The notes beneath the pieces were generated by a model that was not told the origin of the DNA, searched no databases, and saw only the letters and a program-made list of their open reading frames with translations. Positions 44,114 to 54,585 of a stretch of DNA of 64,000 bases are shown piece by piece (position 1 is the stretch's first letter; every line of letters begins with the position of its first letter). The stretch spans positions 1-64,000 of the forward strand of contig JAZTYY010000082.1 in assembly GCA_045637205.1 (NCBI GenBank), in the 5' to 3' direction. Made by a program: the position numbers and the translations under genes. Origin of the DNA: RGIG4608 sp045637205 (GTDB taxonomy: Bacteria > Bacillota > Clostridia > Oscillospirales > CAG-272).

Positions 44114-44524
44114 ATGAAGAAAGTAAATAGATTTTTAGTTATGATTCTTGCATTTGCGTGTCCGTTTGCTTGTGCTGGTTGCTCAGATGCAGAAGAATCC
44201 ACCCCCACTCCTATAAGCTACGAGCAAATTAGTCAAAAGGAAGCAAAGACGCTTATGGATAGTGAAAGTGGATACGTTATTATTGATGCGAGAACACAGT
44301 CCGAATATGACGAGGGACATATTCCCGGCGCCATACTCATTCCCGAATATGAAATCGCGAGCCGTGCCGAAAAGGAGCTTCCCGATAAGGATCAGTTGAT
44401 ACTTGTTTACTGCCGAAGCGGAAGAAGAAGCAAAATTGCGGCCGAGGAGCTCGTAAAGCTTGGATATACCAACGTCAAGGAATTTGGCGGCATCATCGAT
44501 TGGGAGTATGAGATTGTTAAATAA
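44114..44524 (+). CDS. Rhodanese-domain lipoprotein
   Basis: A small exported sulphurtransferase-like protein. The N-terminus ends in the lipobox CAGC, so it should be lipidated and face outward. The rhodanese domain covers about residues 38-136: YVIIDARTQSEYDEGHIPGAILIPEYEI and the active-site loop VYCRSGRRSKIAA with catalytic Cys. The loop of six residues starting CRSGRR is typical of single-domain rhodaneses. It may handle sulphide or thiols at the cell surface. The preceding acetyltransferase gene is translationally close. Confidence 0.9.
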   Translation: MKKVNRFLVMILAFACPFACAGCSDAEESTPTPISYEQISQKEAKTLMDSESGYVIIDARTQSEYDEGHIPGAILIPEYEIASRAEKELPDKDQLILVYCRSGRRSKIAAEELVKLGYTNVKEFGGIIDWEYEIVK

Positions 44525-44574
44525 CGTGCTTTGAATAAGTTAAATGTTTATGGCTGAGTTTTCATTAGATAAAA

Positions 44575-44609
44575 AAGAGGGTGAACGGTTACCGTTCACC
44601 CTCTAAAAA
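44575..44609. terminator. Terminator between rhodanese and SASP genes
   Basis: AGAGGGTGAACGGT and ACCGTTCACCCTCT form a perfect palindrome. The T-run is better on the minus strand, so it mainly ends the SASP transcript but can serve both. Confidence 0.85.
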
Positions 44610-44677
44610 TTTATTCAATAAAATCAAACAAATTTTTTAACGCTTGCTAAACGGCAAGCTATACTCTCAAATCCCAA

Positions 44678-44881
44678 TTATCTGTTTGTGTTGGGGTTGT
44701 TTGCACCAAGAGAGTTTTCGTAGGACTCAACCATCTTCTTAACCATCTGACCGCCGATGGAACCTGCCTGACGGCTTGTGAGGTCACCATTGTAACCGTT
44801 GTTGTTAAGAGTTACACCTACTTCGTTAGCTGCCTGCATCTTGAACTGTTCAAGTGCCTTTTTAGCTGACTTCTTTGCCAT
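44678..44881 (-). CDS. Alpha/beta-type small acid-soluble spore protein
   Basis: DNA-saturating protein that protects spore DNA and is degraded on germination. The 67-aa product has the family motifs EQFKMQAANEVGV, where the germination protease cuts near the Glu, and LTSRQAGSIGGQMVKKMVESYENSL. It is direct evidence that the host makes spores. I use the ATG at 44881, with GGAG six bases upstream; an in-frame ATG four codons earlier lies on the ribosome site. Its 5' end and upstream leader recur as a truncated copy at 55352-55513. Confidence 0.95.
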   Translation of the reverse strand: MAKKSAKKALEQFKMQAANEVGVTLNNNGYNGDLTSRQAGSIGGQMVKKMVESYENSLGANNPNTNR

Positions 44882-45066
44882 AACGTTCTCCATTCTGTCG
44901 CTTTTACGACTGATTTTTCCTTTTCTAGAAAGGAAATTAATCTATATTATCGAGAGGCGTTGCAATCGACTTTAGCAACGCACTCTCGCATTGCTCACAC
45001 CGCTTGCTTCGCTTCTCTGGTATTATTTTGGCGCAAATTTCAAAATATATTAATGGAAAAATTTGT
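44822..45066 (-). repeat. Direct repeat copy 1: SASP start plus upstream leader, with an 83-bp insert
   Basis: This block matches 55352-55513 with three mismatches over the 162 shared bases. It differs by an extra 83 bp at 44942-45024, which contains a hairpin (CGAGAGGCGTTGC pairing with GCAACGCACTCTCG) and no coding potential. Both copies have the same orientation. Confidence 0.9.
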
Positions 45067-45279
45067 ATTGTTTGATAGTAAAACCATAAAACAGTAGCCA
45101 TTCCATTAGTAGCAATGAATTGGATTTGTTAAAAGCGAGTATTTAGATGCTCGCTTTTTGTCATATTTTACTCAATTTTGCCTAGACACTTGAAATTGTG
45201 TGTTATATATGATATAATTATAAAATAATATGATTTTTAAAGTTCACGTAACTTTTATTCTATATGCATTGGGAGGACT
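45067..45279 (+). promoter_or_regulatory. Leader and promoter of the giant LRR gene
   Basis: TTGAAA at 45190-45195 and TATAAT at 45213-45218 are 17 bases apart. Upstream, AAAAGCGAGTATTTAGATGCTCGCTTTTT-type sequence (45131-45160) forms a terminator-like hairpin. The rest of the gap from 45067 shows nothing else. Confidence 0.7.
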
Positions 45280-48200
45280 ATGATGAAAATCTCATTGAAA
45301 TTAATCATTATTGCTTTGTGTAGTATTGCTGTGATTACCACGGCAACTATAATAATAGTTAATACGCTTGACAAGGGGGAAACTCCAAACGACGAGCCAC
45401 ATGTTCATGTGTTCGCAGATTGGACGCAGACTAAAGCACCCACTTGCCAAGCAAAGGGCGAAGACACTCGCACATGTACTTGTGGTGCTAAGGAAACAAG
45501 AGAAGTAGCAATTAATTCTAATGCCCACATATTTAACCAAAGAGTTGTAGATGACAAATATATAAAATCTGAAGCAAACTACGATGATCCAGCATACTAT
45601 TATTATTCTTGCGTATGTGGTGAAAAGGGAACTGAAAGCTTCCCGGAAGGCGAAGCAATACTTCCTCCCGTATCGTCAGTAACTTTAGATAAAAATGCTG
45701 CAACCATAAATCTTGGTGATAGCTTAACACTTGTTGCAACTATAACTCCCGGCAATGCTATTGATCAGGAGTTAACTTGGACAAGCTCCGATTTGTCAAT
45801 AGCAAAGGTTACAAATGGAGTAGTGACAAGTTTGAAATCCGGAACAGTGACTATAACGGCATCAACAGCCAACGGAAAGAGCGCAAGCTGTACGGTAACG
45901 ATTGAAAGTAATTACGTTATTAAATATGAATTGACAGAAGATTCTAGCTTTTATGTTGTAACCGGTATTGAGGGCAGAACAAACGTTCTTGAAATTCCGT
46001 TCTTGCATGACGGTCTTCGTGTAGTTGCTATCAAAGAAGGCGCATTCCAAAACAATTTGGATTTGGAGCAGCTTATTCTTCCCAACTCTATAGAATACAT
46101 TTATAAAAATGCATTTGAAAACTGCTCGAATTTGACAAGTGTTAATCTTCCTGACAGTTTGTTATTTATCGGTCAATCTGCATTTGAAGAATGTACATCA
46201 TTGAAGGAAGTTCACATTCCTTATCTTGTTCATACTGTTGATACAAGGGCATTTTATCATTGTGTAGCCCTTGAGAACGTAACCGTTGCGGATGAAAAGG
46301 AACCAATGAACAAAAAGATAGGTTCTTATGCTTTCTCACAGTGTGAAAATCTTAAGACAGTTGTTGTTGGCGAAGGTATGGAGATCTTAGGTGATAACTC
46401 CTTCTCATACTGTACCTCGATGGTAAGCTTTACTGTGGGAAATGGGCTTAAAACTATTTCCAATATGGCATTTGATAATTGCTTGTCATTGCTTAGATTT
46501 GATATGCCGGATACGGTAACTTATCTTGGAAATATGGCATTCCGTCACGCCGAAGCACTTAAAGAGGTAACCTTCTCGACAAATTTGAATGCTATTGGAA
46601 ACGCGTGCTTCCAATATTGCATTTCGCTTGATAACGTTGAGCTTCATGATGGCATTAGCCAAATCGGTGCATCCGGATTCAGCTTTTGTTCGGGTATGAA
46701 GACTCTTAAAATTCTTGGAAATATAACGTCACTTGGTAGTTCGGCGTTCTATGAATGTACCGGGCTTACCGAAATCTATTATGCCTCCTCAATTAAGGGG
46801 GATCTCGGCCTTAACAACTATATATTCTATAATGCCGGCACAAAGGGAGATGGAATAGTACTTACTCTTGGACCCAATGCTTGCATTCGTGATAGACTTT
46901 TTGAACCGCAGGAGGATAAAAACCGTCCTAAGTTGGTTAAAATTATAGTTGAAAATGAAGCAACTGAGGTTGATTATTTAGAAAACTATAATACCTTACC
47001 ATACCTTACTGAAATTGAGCTTCCTGACAGTATCGTTGAAATTAAAAGTGGTATATTCCACAATACTGCATGGTGGAATGCTCAGCCCGAAGGTGCGGTA
47101 TATATTGGAAATATCCTTTATGGTTACAAGGGTGAGCTTAATGGTGAACTTACTATTTCCGATAACACGGTATGCATTGCCTTTGGTGCGCTTACCGGAC
47201 AAAATCCCACATCTTTGAGAATTCCTTTTGTTGGTGCAATACAAAATGGAACTGTAAACACTCATTTAGGTTATATTTTTGGTGCGGATTCACCCATTGA
47301 TCAAAATGCAGCTTGTGTACCGCAATCACTGAACACTGTTGTAATAACAGGCGGAACCGATATACCGGCAAATGCATTCTATGATTGCGCATCTCTTACA
47401 AGCATAGAAATTCCAAGCAGTGTAACAAAAATTGGAGAATATGCATTTTATGGTTGCACAGGTCTTACAAGTATGGAGATACCAAAGAGTGTAACAAGTA
47501 TTGGTAGTGGTGCATTTTGTAATTGTACAGGTCTTACGAGCATAGAAATACCCAAGGATGTAACAAGCATTGGCGATGAAGCATTTATTGGTTGCAACAA
47601 ACTAGAGAGCATTACGTTGCCATTCGTAGGTAACGGTTCAGATAAAACTAATTTCGGTTATATTTTTGGCGCAGATTCATATCAGGATCAAGCCGACTAT
47701 ATTCCTGAAAGCTTGATATTGGTAACCGTTACGCGTTGCGAAAATCCTATTGACGAGCACGCTTTTGATAATTGTAATTTTGAAGTATTTATCGTTCATG
47801 ATTTTGAAGAATGGATAGTATCTCTCGCTCCCACGTGTCAGACAACGGGTAGCAAATATCACGTTTGCTCAATATGTGAGTACCGAGAAGATGAGATCAT
47901 ACCTATTGATCCCGACGCGCACAAAAAAGACAGTGCTTGGAGCACGGATGAAAACAATCACTGGCACAAATGTCTCATTGAAGGATGCGATGAGAAGTTG
48001 GATCATATAGAGCACGATTGGGAACAATGGGTAATTACTCTCGATCCCACGTGTCAGACAACAGGTAGCAAATATCACGTTTGCTCAATATGTGAGTACC
48101 GAGAAGATGAGATCATACCCATTGATCCCGACGCGCACAAAAAAGACAGTGAGTGGAGCACGGATGAAAACAATCACTGGTATGAATGTCATGTTGAAGG

Positions 48201-51200
48201 ATGCGATGTCAAAGTAGATTTGGCATCACATACCTGGAATAGTGAAAATACTTGTATTTATTGTGATGAATATAAGGATCGAGGAGTTATATTTACATTC
48301 AATAGTGAATCATCCACATATTCAATTACTGATTATACCGGTTCAGCCACCTCTGTAATTATTCCTTCAACATATAAGGGATATCCTGTGACTCAAATAT
48401 CCAATAGCGCATTTGAGAATTGTACATCTATCACAAGCATAGAAATTCCAAGCAGTATAAAGAGCATTGGTTATAGTGTATTTTCTGGTTGCACAGGTCT
48501 TACCGGTGTAAATATAACAGATATTGCCGCTTGGTGTAATATAGATTTTTACAATAGTGATGCTAATCCGCTATATTATGCTAAAAATCTTTACTTAAAC
48601 GGTGAGCTTGTTACTGATCTTGTTATTCCCGAGGGTGTAACAAGCATTGGTGATTGTGCATTTATAAACTGCACATCTTTTGAAAGTGTAGAGATACCAA
48701 GCAGTGTAGCAAGCATTAGCGCTAGATCATTTGAGGGTTGTACAAATCTTACAACCATAGAAATATCAAACGGTGTTAAAAGTATTGATAATCGCGCATT
48801 TTATGGTTGCACAAATCTTGCAGGCATAGAAATACCAAGCAGTGTAATAAGTGTTGGAGAATATGCATTTGCAAATTGTACATCCCTTGAAAGTGTAAAA
48901 ATATTGGATGGAGTAAAGAGCATTGGAAGATCCGCATTTTTGCGTTGCACAGGTCTTACAAGCATAGAAATACCAAGCAGTGTAACAAGCATTGGATCAG
49001 GTGCATTCTATGATAGCACAGGACTTACCGACGTATATATATCTGATATTGCCGCGTGGTGTAATATAGATTTTGGTAATGAAACTGCCAATCCGCTATA
49101 TTATGCTGAAAATCTTTACTTGAACGATGAGTTGGTTACTGAACTTGTTATTCCCGAGGGTGTGACAAGTATTGATAGCAATGCTTTTTATGGTTTCACA
49201 GGCATCACAAGTGTAGAGATCCCCAGCAGTGTAGAAAGCATTGGAAGTGATGTGTTCTATAACTGCGCAAATCTTACCGATATATATATATCTGATATTG
49301 CCGCGTGGTGTAATATAGATTTTAGCAACTATGCCGCAAATCCTTTATATGTTGCTAAAAATCTTTACTTGAATGATGAGTTGGTTACTGAACTTGTTAT
49401 TCCCGAGGGTGTAACAAGTATTAATAACTATGCATTTAAAGGTTGTTCAGGGCTTACAAGTATAGAGATCCCAAGTAGTGTAACAAGCATTGGCGATTCT
49501 GCATTTTCCGGTTGTTCAGGGCTTACAAGCATTGAGATCCCAAGTAGTGTAACAAGCATTGGAGATTATGCATTTTCCGGTTGTTCAGGGATTACAAGTA
49601 TAGAAATACCAAAAAGTGTAGAAAGCATTGGTTATTGCGCATTTTATAGTTGCTACAAGCTTGAGAGCATTACCTTGCCTCTCGTTGGCAATGGATCAAC
49701 CTCTACCCATTTTGGATATATTTTTGGTGCAGATACATACGATAAAAATAACAATTTTATACCCTCGTCGCTTGAAACTGTTATAGTAATTGGCGACAGT
49801 GTGCCTTCACATGCATTCTATGGTTGCTGGAATATTAGAAGTATAGAAATGCAAGATGATATAACAAGCATCGGTGATAGTGCATTTTCCGGATGTGAGA
49901 ATCTATATAATGTCAAAATACCAAACACAGTACAAAGCATTGGTGATGCTGCATTTTGGGATTGTCTCAGTCTTACAAGGATAAAGATTCCAAACGGTGT
50001 AACAAGCATTGGAGGATATGTATTTGCTGGCTGTTCAAGACTTGCAACTATAGAAATTCCAAGCAGCGTCACGAGCATTGGAAATAATGCGTTTATTGGT
50101 TGCACAGGTCTTACCGGTGTATATATAACCGATCTTGCCGCGTGGTGTAATATAGACTTTAACACATCTTGGGAAGCTAATCCCTTATACCGTGCTAATA
50201 ATCTTTACTTGAACGGTGAGCTCGTTACTGATCTTGTAATTCCCGAGGGTGTAACAAGTATTGGAGATTGTGCATTCATTGGTTGCACATCTTTAGAAAG
50301 TGTAGAAATCCCAAGTAGTGTAACAAGCATTGGTTATTCTGCATTTTATGGTTGCAACAAACTCGAGAGCATTACAGTACCATTTGTAGGTAATGGTTCG
50401 GATGAAAGTCATTTCGGTTATATCTTCGGTGCGGAGACGTATAAAGATAATGCAACTTATGTACCCGTATCGCTGAAAACTGTTGTAATAACAGGCGGAA
50501 CAGAAATAGCACAATATGCGTTCTACGATTGCTCTAATATTACAAGCATAGTAATACCAAGCAGTGTAACAAGTATTGGACAAAATGCATTCTATAAATG
50601 TACAGGTATTATCGACGTATATATAAGCGATCTTGCTACGTGGTGTAATATAGATTTTTACGATAGTGGTGCTAATCCGCTATATGAAGCTAATAATCTT
50701 TACTTAAACGGTGAGCTTGTTACTGATCTTGTTGTTCCCGAGGGTGTAACAAAAATTGGTTCTTGTACCTTTATTGGATATACACGCCTTAAAAGTGTAG
50801 TAATACCCAACGGCGTAACAAGTATTGAACATGGTGCATTTTTTGGCTGCACAAATCTTTCAAGCATAAATATTCCAAGCAGTGTAACAAAGATTGCTGA
50901 GCAGGCGTTCTTATATTGCACAAATCTTAGCAAAGTATATATAACCGATCTTAAAGCGTGGTGTAATATAGATTGTGAATCTCCTCTTTTTAATCCTACT
51001 TCGGGAAAGCTTTATTTAAACGGTGAGCTTGTTACTGATCTTGTTATTCCCGAGGGTGTAACAAAAATTGGAGAACATGCATTTTTTGGTTGCTCAAGTC
51101 TTACAAGCATAGTAATACCAAGCAGTGTAACAAGCATTGATTATGCTGCATTTTGGAATTGTACAGGTCTTACGAGCATAGAAATCCCAAGCAGTGTAAC

Positions 51201-54200
51201 AAGCATTTCCAGTGGCGCATTTTTTGGTTGCTCAAGTCTTACAAGCATAGTAATACCAAGCGGTGTAACAAGCATTGGATATTATGCATTTTATGGTTGC
51301 ACAAGTCTTACAAGCGTAGAAATCCCAAGCAGTGTAACAAGCATTGGAAGTGGAGCATTTGACGGTTGTTCAAGTCTTACAAGCATAGAAATTCCAAGCG
51401 GTGTAACAAGCATTGGCGATTCTGCATTTTCCGGTTGCTCAAGTCTTACAAGCATAGAAATCCCAAGCGGTGTAACAAGCATTGGATATAATGCATTTTA
51501 TGGTTGCGACAGTCTTGAAAGCATTACGTTACCTTTCGTTGGTGATGGTTCGTATGAAACTCATTTCGGTTACTTCTTTGGCGCGGAGGGGTATTTTGGC
51601 AATGCAGAATACGTGCCTGAATCGCTGAAAACTGTTGTAATAACAGGCGGAACAGAAATAGCACAATATGCGTTCTACGGTTGCTCAAGTCTTACAAGCA
51701 TAGTAATACCTGACAGTGTAACAAGCATTGGAGATTATGCATTTGAGGGTTGCAACAGCCTTGAAAGCATTACGTTGCCTTTCGTTGGTGATGGTTCGTA
51801 TTACACTAATTTTGGCTACATATTTGGTGCATATGGATATACCTATAATTCAAGTCACGTTCCCGTATCGCTGAAAACTGTTGTAATAACAGGCGGAACA
51901 AAAATAGCAGGATATGCGTTCTACGATTGCTCTAATATTACAAGCATAGTAATACCAAGCAGTGTAACGAGTATTGGAGATTATGCATTTTATAATTGCA
52001 CAAGTCTTGAAAGTATAGAAATACCAAGTGGTGTAACGAGCATTGGAGATAATGCATTCTATAATTGCAGATATCTTACCTACGTATATATAACTGATCT
52101 TGCAGCATGGTTTAATGTACGTTTTTCCAATTATTATGCTAATCCCATGTATTATGCTACAAATCTTTACTTAAACGGTGAGCTTGTTACTGATTTTGTT
52201 ATTCCTGACGGTGTAACAAGTATTAACAGCTATGCATTTTATAATTGGACAAGTCTTAAAAGCATAGAGATTCCAAGCACTGTAACAAGCATTGGCAATA
52301 GCGCATTTCGCGGTTGCTCAAGTCTTACAAGCATAGAAATCCCAAGCGGTGTAACAAGCATTGGAGATTCTGCATTTACCTATTGTTCGGCTCTTACAAG
52401 CATAGAAATCCCAAGCAGTGTAACAAGCATTGGAGCTTATGCATTTTCCTATTGTTCGGCTCTTACAAGCATAGAAATCCCAAGCAGTGTAACAAGTATT
52501 GGAGATTATGCATTTTATTATTGCACAGGTCTTACGAGCATAGAGATCCCAAGTGGTGTAACAAGCATTGGATTAAGTGCATTTGCAGACTGCACAAGTC
52601 TTGCAAGTATAGAGATTCCAAGCGGTGTAACAAGCATTGGAGCTTATGCATTTTATAATTGCAGAAGTCTTACAAGCATAGAAATCCCAAGCGGTGTAAC
52701 AAGCATTGGAATTGGAGCATTTCAATATTGTAGAAGTCTTACAAGCATAGAAATCCCAAGCAGTGTAACAAGCATTGACCATAGCGCATTTCGCGATTGT
52801 TCAAGTCTTACAAGCATAGTAATACCAAGCGGTGTAAAAAGCATTGGAAGTGAAGCGTTTTTTCGTTGCACAGGTCTTACAAGTATAGTAATACCAAGCA
52901 GTGTAACAAGCATTGGCAATAGCGCATTTTCCGGTTGCACAAGTCTTGCAAGTATAGAGATTCCAAGCGGTGTAACAAGCATTGGAAGTGGAGCATTTTC
53001 TTATTGCACAAGTCTTGCAAGTATAGAGGTTGATGAAAACAATCGATCTTATAAATCAATAGATGGTAATCTTTATAGAAAAGACGGAAAAACCTTGATA
53101 TGCTATGCAATAGGTAAGCAAGATACTTCATTTATCATTCCCGACGGTGTAACAAGCATTGGAGATTATGCATTTTATGGTTGCTTAAGTCTTACAAGCA
53201 TAGTAATACCAGACGGTGTAACAAGCATTGGAGCTTATGCATTTTCCGGTTGCTCAAGTCTTACAAGCATAGTAATACCGGACAGTGTAACAAGCATTGG
53301 CAATAGCGCATTTTCCGTTTGCTCAAGTCTTACAAGCATAGTAATACCAGACGGTGTAACAAGCATTGGATGGTATGCATTTTCCAATTGTTCAAGTCTT
53401 ACAAGCATAGAGATCCCAAGCAGTGTAACAAGTATTGAAAAGTATGCATTTGCAGGCTGCACAAGTCTTGAAAGCATTACGTTGCCATTCGTAGGTAATG
53501 GTTCAGATGGAACTCTTTTCGGTTATATCTTCGGTGCGGACTGGTATTCTGACAATGCAGAACATGTGCCTGAATCGCTGAAAACTGTTGTAATAACAGG
53601 CGGAACAAAAATAGCAGGATATGCGTTCTACGATTGCTCTAATATTACAAGCATAGAAATCCCAAGCAGTGTAACGAGTATTGGAGATTATGCATTTGAA
53701 GGCTGCACAAATCTTGCAAGTATAGAGATTCCAAGCGGTGTAACAAGCATTGGAGATTATGCATTTGATGGTTGCTTAAGTCTTACAAGCATAGTAATAC
53801 CAGACGGAGTAATAAGCATTGGAAGATATGCATTTAGTGATTGCAGAAGTCTTACAAGCATAGTAATACCAAGCAGTGTAACAAGAATTGGAGAATATGC
53901 ATTTGAAGATTGCACAGGTCTTGAAAGCATTACATTACCATTTGTAGGTAATGGTTCGGATGCAAGTCATTTCGGTTACATTTTCGGTGCGGATAGCTAT
54001 TCTGGCAATGCAGAATACGTGCCTGAATCGCTGAAAACTGTTGTAATAACAGGCGGAACGGAAATAGCAGGATATGCGTTCTGCGGTTGCTCTAATATTA
54101 CAAGCATAGAAATCCCAAGCAGTGTAACAAGCATTGGAGCATATGCATTTGAAGATTCAGGTCTTACAAGTATAGAAATACCTAATTCTGTGACAACTAT

Positions 54201-54540
54201 TGGTAGTGGTGCATTTTATGGTTGCTCAAGTCTTACAAGTATAGAGATTCCAAGCAGTGTAACAAGCATTGGCTATAGCGTATTTCGCGGTTGTTCAAGT
54301 CTTACAAGCATAGAAATCCCAAGCGGTGTAACGAGTATTGGATATTATGCATTTGAAGGTTGCACAAGTCTTGCAAGTATAGAGATTCCAAGCGGTGTAA
54401 CAAGCATTGGATATTATGCATTTTATGGTTGCTCAAACCTCACAATTTATTGTGAAGCAACGTCCAAACCCTCCGAATGGGGTGCTTATTGGAATCCTTC
54501 AAATAGACCGGTTGTTTGGGGATATACTGGCGAGAATTAA
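45280..54540 (+). CDS. Giant BspA-like leucine-rich-repeat surface protein
   Basis: A 3086-aa protein. A hydrophobic N-terminal segment (about 5-28) acts as signal or membrane anchor. A Big_2-like Ig domain lies at about 128-212. From about 230 to 3040 there are LRR_5/BspA-type repeats of 23 residues with the consensus SVTSIGxxAFxGCxSLTSIEIP. Two larger inserts are woven in: a WCNIDF...LYLNGELVTDLVIPEGV block (seven copies) and an ESITLPFVGNGS...FGYIFGA...SLKTVVITGG block (eight copies). A duplicated Cys/His segment (HVCSICEYREDE) interrupts the array at about 840-990. No C-terminal sorting signal is seen. GGAGG precedes the ATG; 45280 and 45283 are both possible. Likely role is adhesion. Confidence 0.92.
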   Translation: MMKISLKLIIIALCSIAVITTATIIIVNTLDKGETPNDEPHVHVFADWTQTKAPTCQAKGEDTRTCTCGAKETREVAINSNAHIFNQRVVDDKYIKSEANYDDPAYYYYSCVCGEKGTESFPEGEAILPPVSSVTLDKNAATINLGDSLTLVATITPGNAIDQELTWTSSDLSIAKVTNGVVTSLKSGTVTITASTANGKSASCTVTIESNYVIKYELTEDSSFYVVTGIEGRTNVLEIPFLHDGLRVVAIKEGAFQNNLDLEQLILPNSIEYIYKNAFENCSNLTSVNLPDSLLFIGQSAFEECTSLKEVHIPYLVHTVDTRAFYHCVALENVTVADEKEPMNKKIGSYAFSQCENLKTVVVGEGMEILGDNSFSYCTSMVSFTVGNGLKTISNMAFDNCLSLLRFDMPDTVTYLGNMAFRHAEALKEVTFSTNLNAIGNACFQYCISLDNVELHDGISQIGASGFSFCSGMKTLKILGNITSLGSSAFYECTGLTEIYYASSIKGDLGLNNYIFYNAGTKGDGIVLTLGPNACIRDRLFEPQEDKNRPKLVKIIVENEATEVDYLENYNTLPYLTEIELPDSIVEIKSGIFHNTAWWNAQPEGAVYIGNILYGYKGELNGELTISDNTVCIAFGALTGQNPTSLRIPFVGAIQNGTVNTHLGYIFGADSPIDQNAACVPQSLNTVVITGGTDIPANAFYDCASLTSIEIPSSVTKIGEYAFYGCTGLTSMEIPKSVTSIGSGAFCNCTGLTSIEIPKDVTSIGDEAFIGCNKLESITLPFVGNGSDKTNFGYIFGADSYQDQADYIPESLILVTVTRCENPIDEHAFDNCNFEVFIVHDFEEWIVSLAPTCQTTGSKYHVCSICEYREDEIIPIDPDAHKKDSAWSTDENNHWHKCLIEGCDEKLDHIEHDWEQWVITLDPTCQTTGSKYHVCSICEYREDEIIPIDPDAHKKDSEWSTDENNHWYECHVEGCDVKVDLASHTWNSENTCIYCDEYKDRGVIFTFNSESSTYSITDYTGSATSVIIPSTYKGYPVTQISNSAFENCTSITSIEIPSSIKSIGYSVFSGCTGLTGVNITDIAAWCNIDFYNSDANPLYYAKNLYLNGELVTDLVIPEGVTSIGDCAFINCTSFESVEIPSSVASISARSFEGCTNLTTIEISNGVKSIDNRAFYGCTNLAGIEIPSSVISVGEYAFANCTSLESVKILDGVKSIGRSAFLRCTGLTSIEIPSSVTSIGSGAFYDSTGLTDVYISDIAAWCNIDFGNETANPLYYAENLYLNDELVTELVIPEGVTSIDSNAFYGFTGITSVEIPSSVESIGSDVFYNCANLTDIYISDIAAWCNIDFSNYAANPLYVAKNLYLNDELVTELVIPEGVTSINNYAFKGCSGLTSIEIPSSVTSIGDSAFSGCSGLTSIEIPSSVTSIGDYAFSGCSGITSIEIPKSVESIGYCAFYSCYKLESITLPLVGNGSTSTHFGYIFGADTYDKNNNFIPSSLETVIVIGDSVPSHAFYGCWNIRSIEMQDDITSIGDSAFSGCENLYNVKIPNTVQSIGDAAFWDCLSLTRIKIPNGVTSIGGYVFAGCSRLATIEIPSSVTSIGNNAFIGCTGLTGVYITDLAAWCNIDFNTSWEANPLYRANNLYLNGELVTDLVIPEGVTSIGDCAFIGCTSLESVEIPSSVTSIGYSAFYGCNKLESITVPFVGNGSDESHFGYIFGAETYKDNATYVPVSLKTVVITGGTEIAQYAFYDCSNITSIVIPSSVTSIGQNAFYKCTGIIDVYISDLATWCNIDFYDSGANPLYEANNLYLNGELVTDLVVPEGVTKIGSCTFIGYTRLKSVVIPNGVTSIEHGAFFGCTNLSSINIPSSVTKIAEQAFLYCTNLSKVYITDLKAWCNIDCESPLFNPTSGKLYLNGELVTDLVIPEGVTKIGEHAFFGCSSLTSIVIPSSVTSIDYAAFWNCTGLTSIEIPSSVTSISSGAFFGCSSLTSIVIPSGVTSIGYYAFYGCTSLTSVEIPSSVTSIGSGAFDGCSSLTSIEIPSGVTSIGDSAFSGCSSLTSIEIPSGVTSIGYNAFYGCDSLESITLPFVGDGSYETHFGYFFGAEGYFGNAEYVPESLKTVVITGGTEIAQYAFYGCSSLTSIVIPDSVTSIGDYAFEGCNSLESITLPFVGDGSYYTNFGYIFGAYGYTYNSSHVPVSLKTVVITGGTKIAGYAFYDCSNITSIVIPSSVTSIGDYAFYNCTSLESIEIPSGVTSIGDNAFYNCRYLTYVYITDLAAWFNVRFSNYYANPMYYATNLYLNGELVTDFVIPDGVTSINSYAFYNWTSLKSIEIPSTVTSIGNSAFRGCSSLTSIEIPSGVTSIGDSAFTYCSALTSIEIPSSVTSIGAYAFSYCSALTSIEIPSSVTSIGDYAFYYCTGLTSIEIPSGVTSIGLSAFADCTSLASIEIPSGVTSIGAYAFYNCRSLTSIEIPSGVTSIGIGAFQYCRSLTSIEIPSSVTSIDHSAFRDCSSLTSIVIPSGVKSIGSEAFFRCTGLTSIVIPSSVTSIGNSAFSGCTSLASIEIPSGVTSIGSGAFSYCTSLASIEVDENNRSYKSIDGNLYRKDGKTLICYAIGKQDTSFIIPDGVTSIGDYAFYGCLSLTSIVIPDGVTSIGAYAFSGCSSLTSIVIPDSVTSIGNSAFSVCSSLTSIVIPDGVTSIGWYAFSNCSSLTSIEIPSSVTSIEKYAFAGCTSLESITLPFVGNGSDGTLFGYIFGADWYSDNAEHVPESLKTVVITGGTKIAGYAFYDCSNITSIEIPSSVTSIGDYAFEGCTNLASIEIPSGVTSIGDYAFDGCLSLTSIVIPDGVISIGRYAFSDCRSLTSIVIPSSVTRIGEYAFEDCTGLESITLPFVGNGSDASHFGYIFGADSYSGNAEYVPESLKTVVITGGTEIAGYAFCGCSNITSIEIPSSVTSIGAYAFEDSGLTSIEIPNSVTTIGSGAFYGCSSLTSIEIPSSVTSIGYSVFRGCSSLTSIEIPSGVTSIGYYAFEGCTSLASIEIPSGVTSIGYYAFYGCSNLTIYCEATSKPSEWGAYWNPSNRPVVWGYTGEN

Positions 54541-54554
54541 TCAAATAAAATCTT

Positions 54555-54585
54555 AAAGGGTGCGAGAAATCGCACCCTTTTTGAA
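54555..54585 (+). terminator. Terminator of the giant LRR gene
   Basis: AAAGGGTGCGA and TCGCACCCTTT with a GAAA loop and a T-run. Confidence 0.92.

Noticed and set aside
48801..53477. Several leftward open frames of 60-115 codons inside the LRR gene
   Set aside because: They repeat the same antisense translation of the LRR unit and have no ribosome sites.
49400..54400. CRISPR-like regular repeats
   Set aside because: The spacing is regular at 69 bp, but the repeats are codons of a leucine-rich-repeat protein and the intervening segments are also similar to each other.
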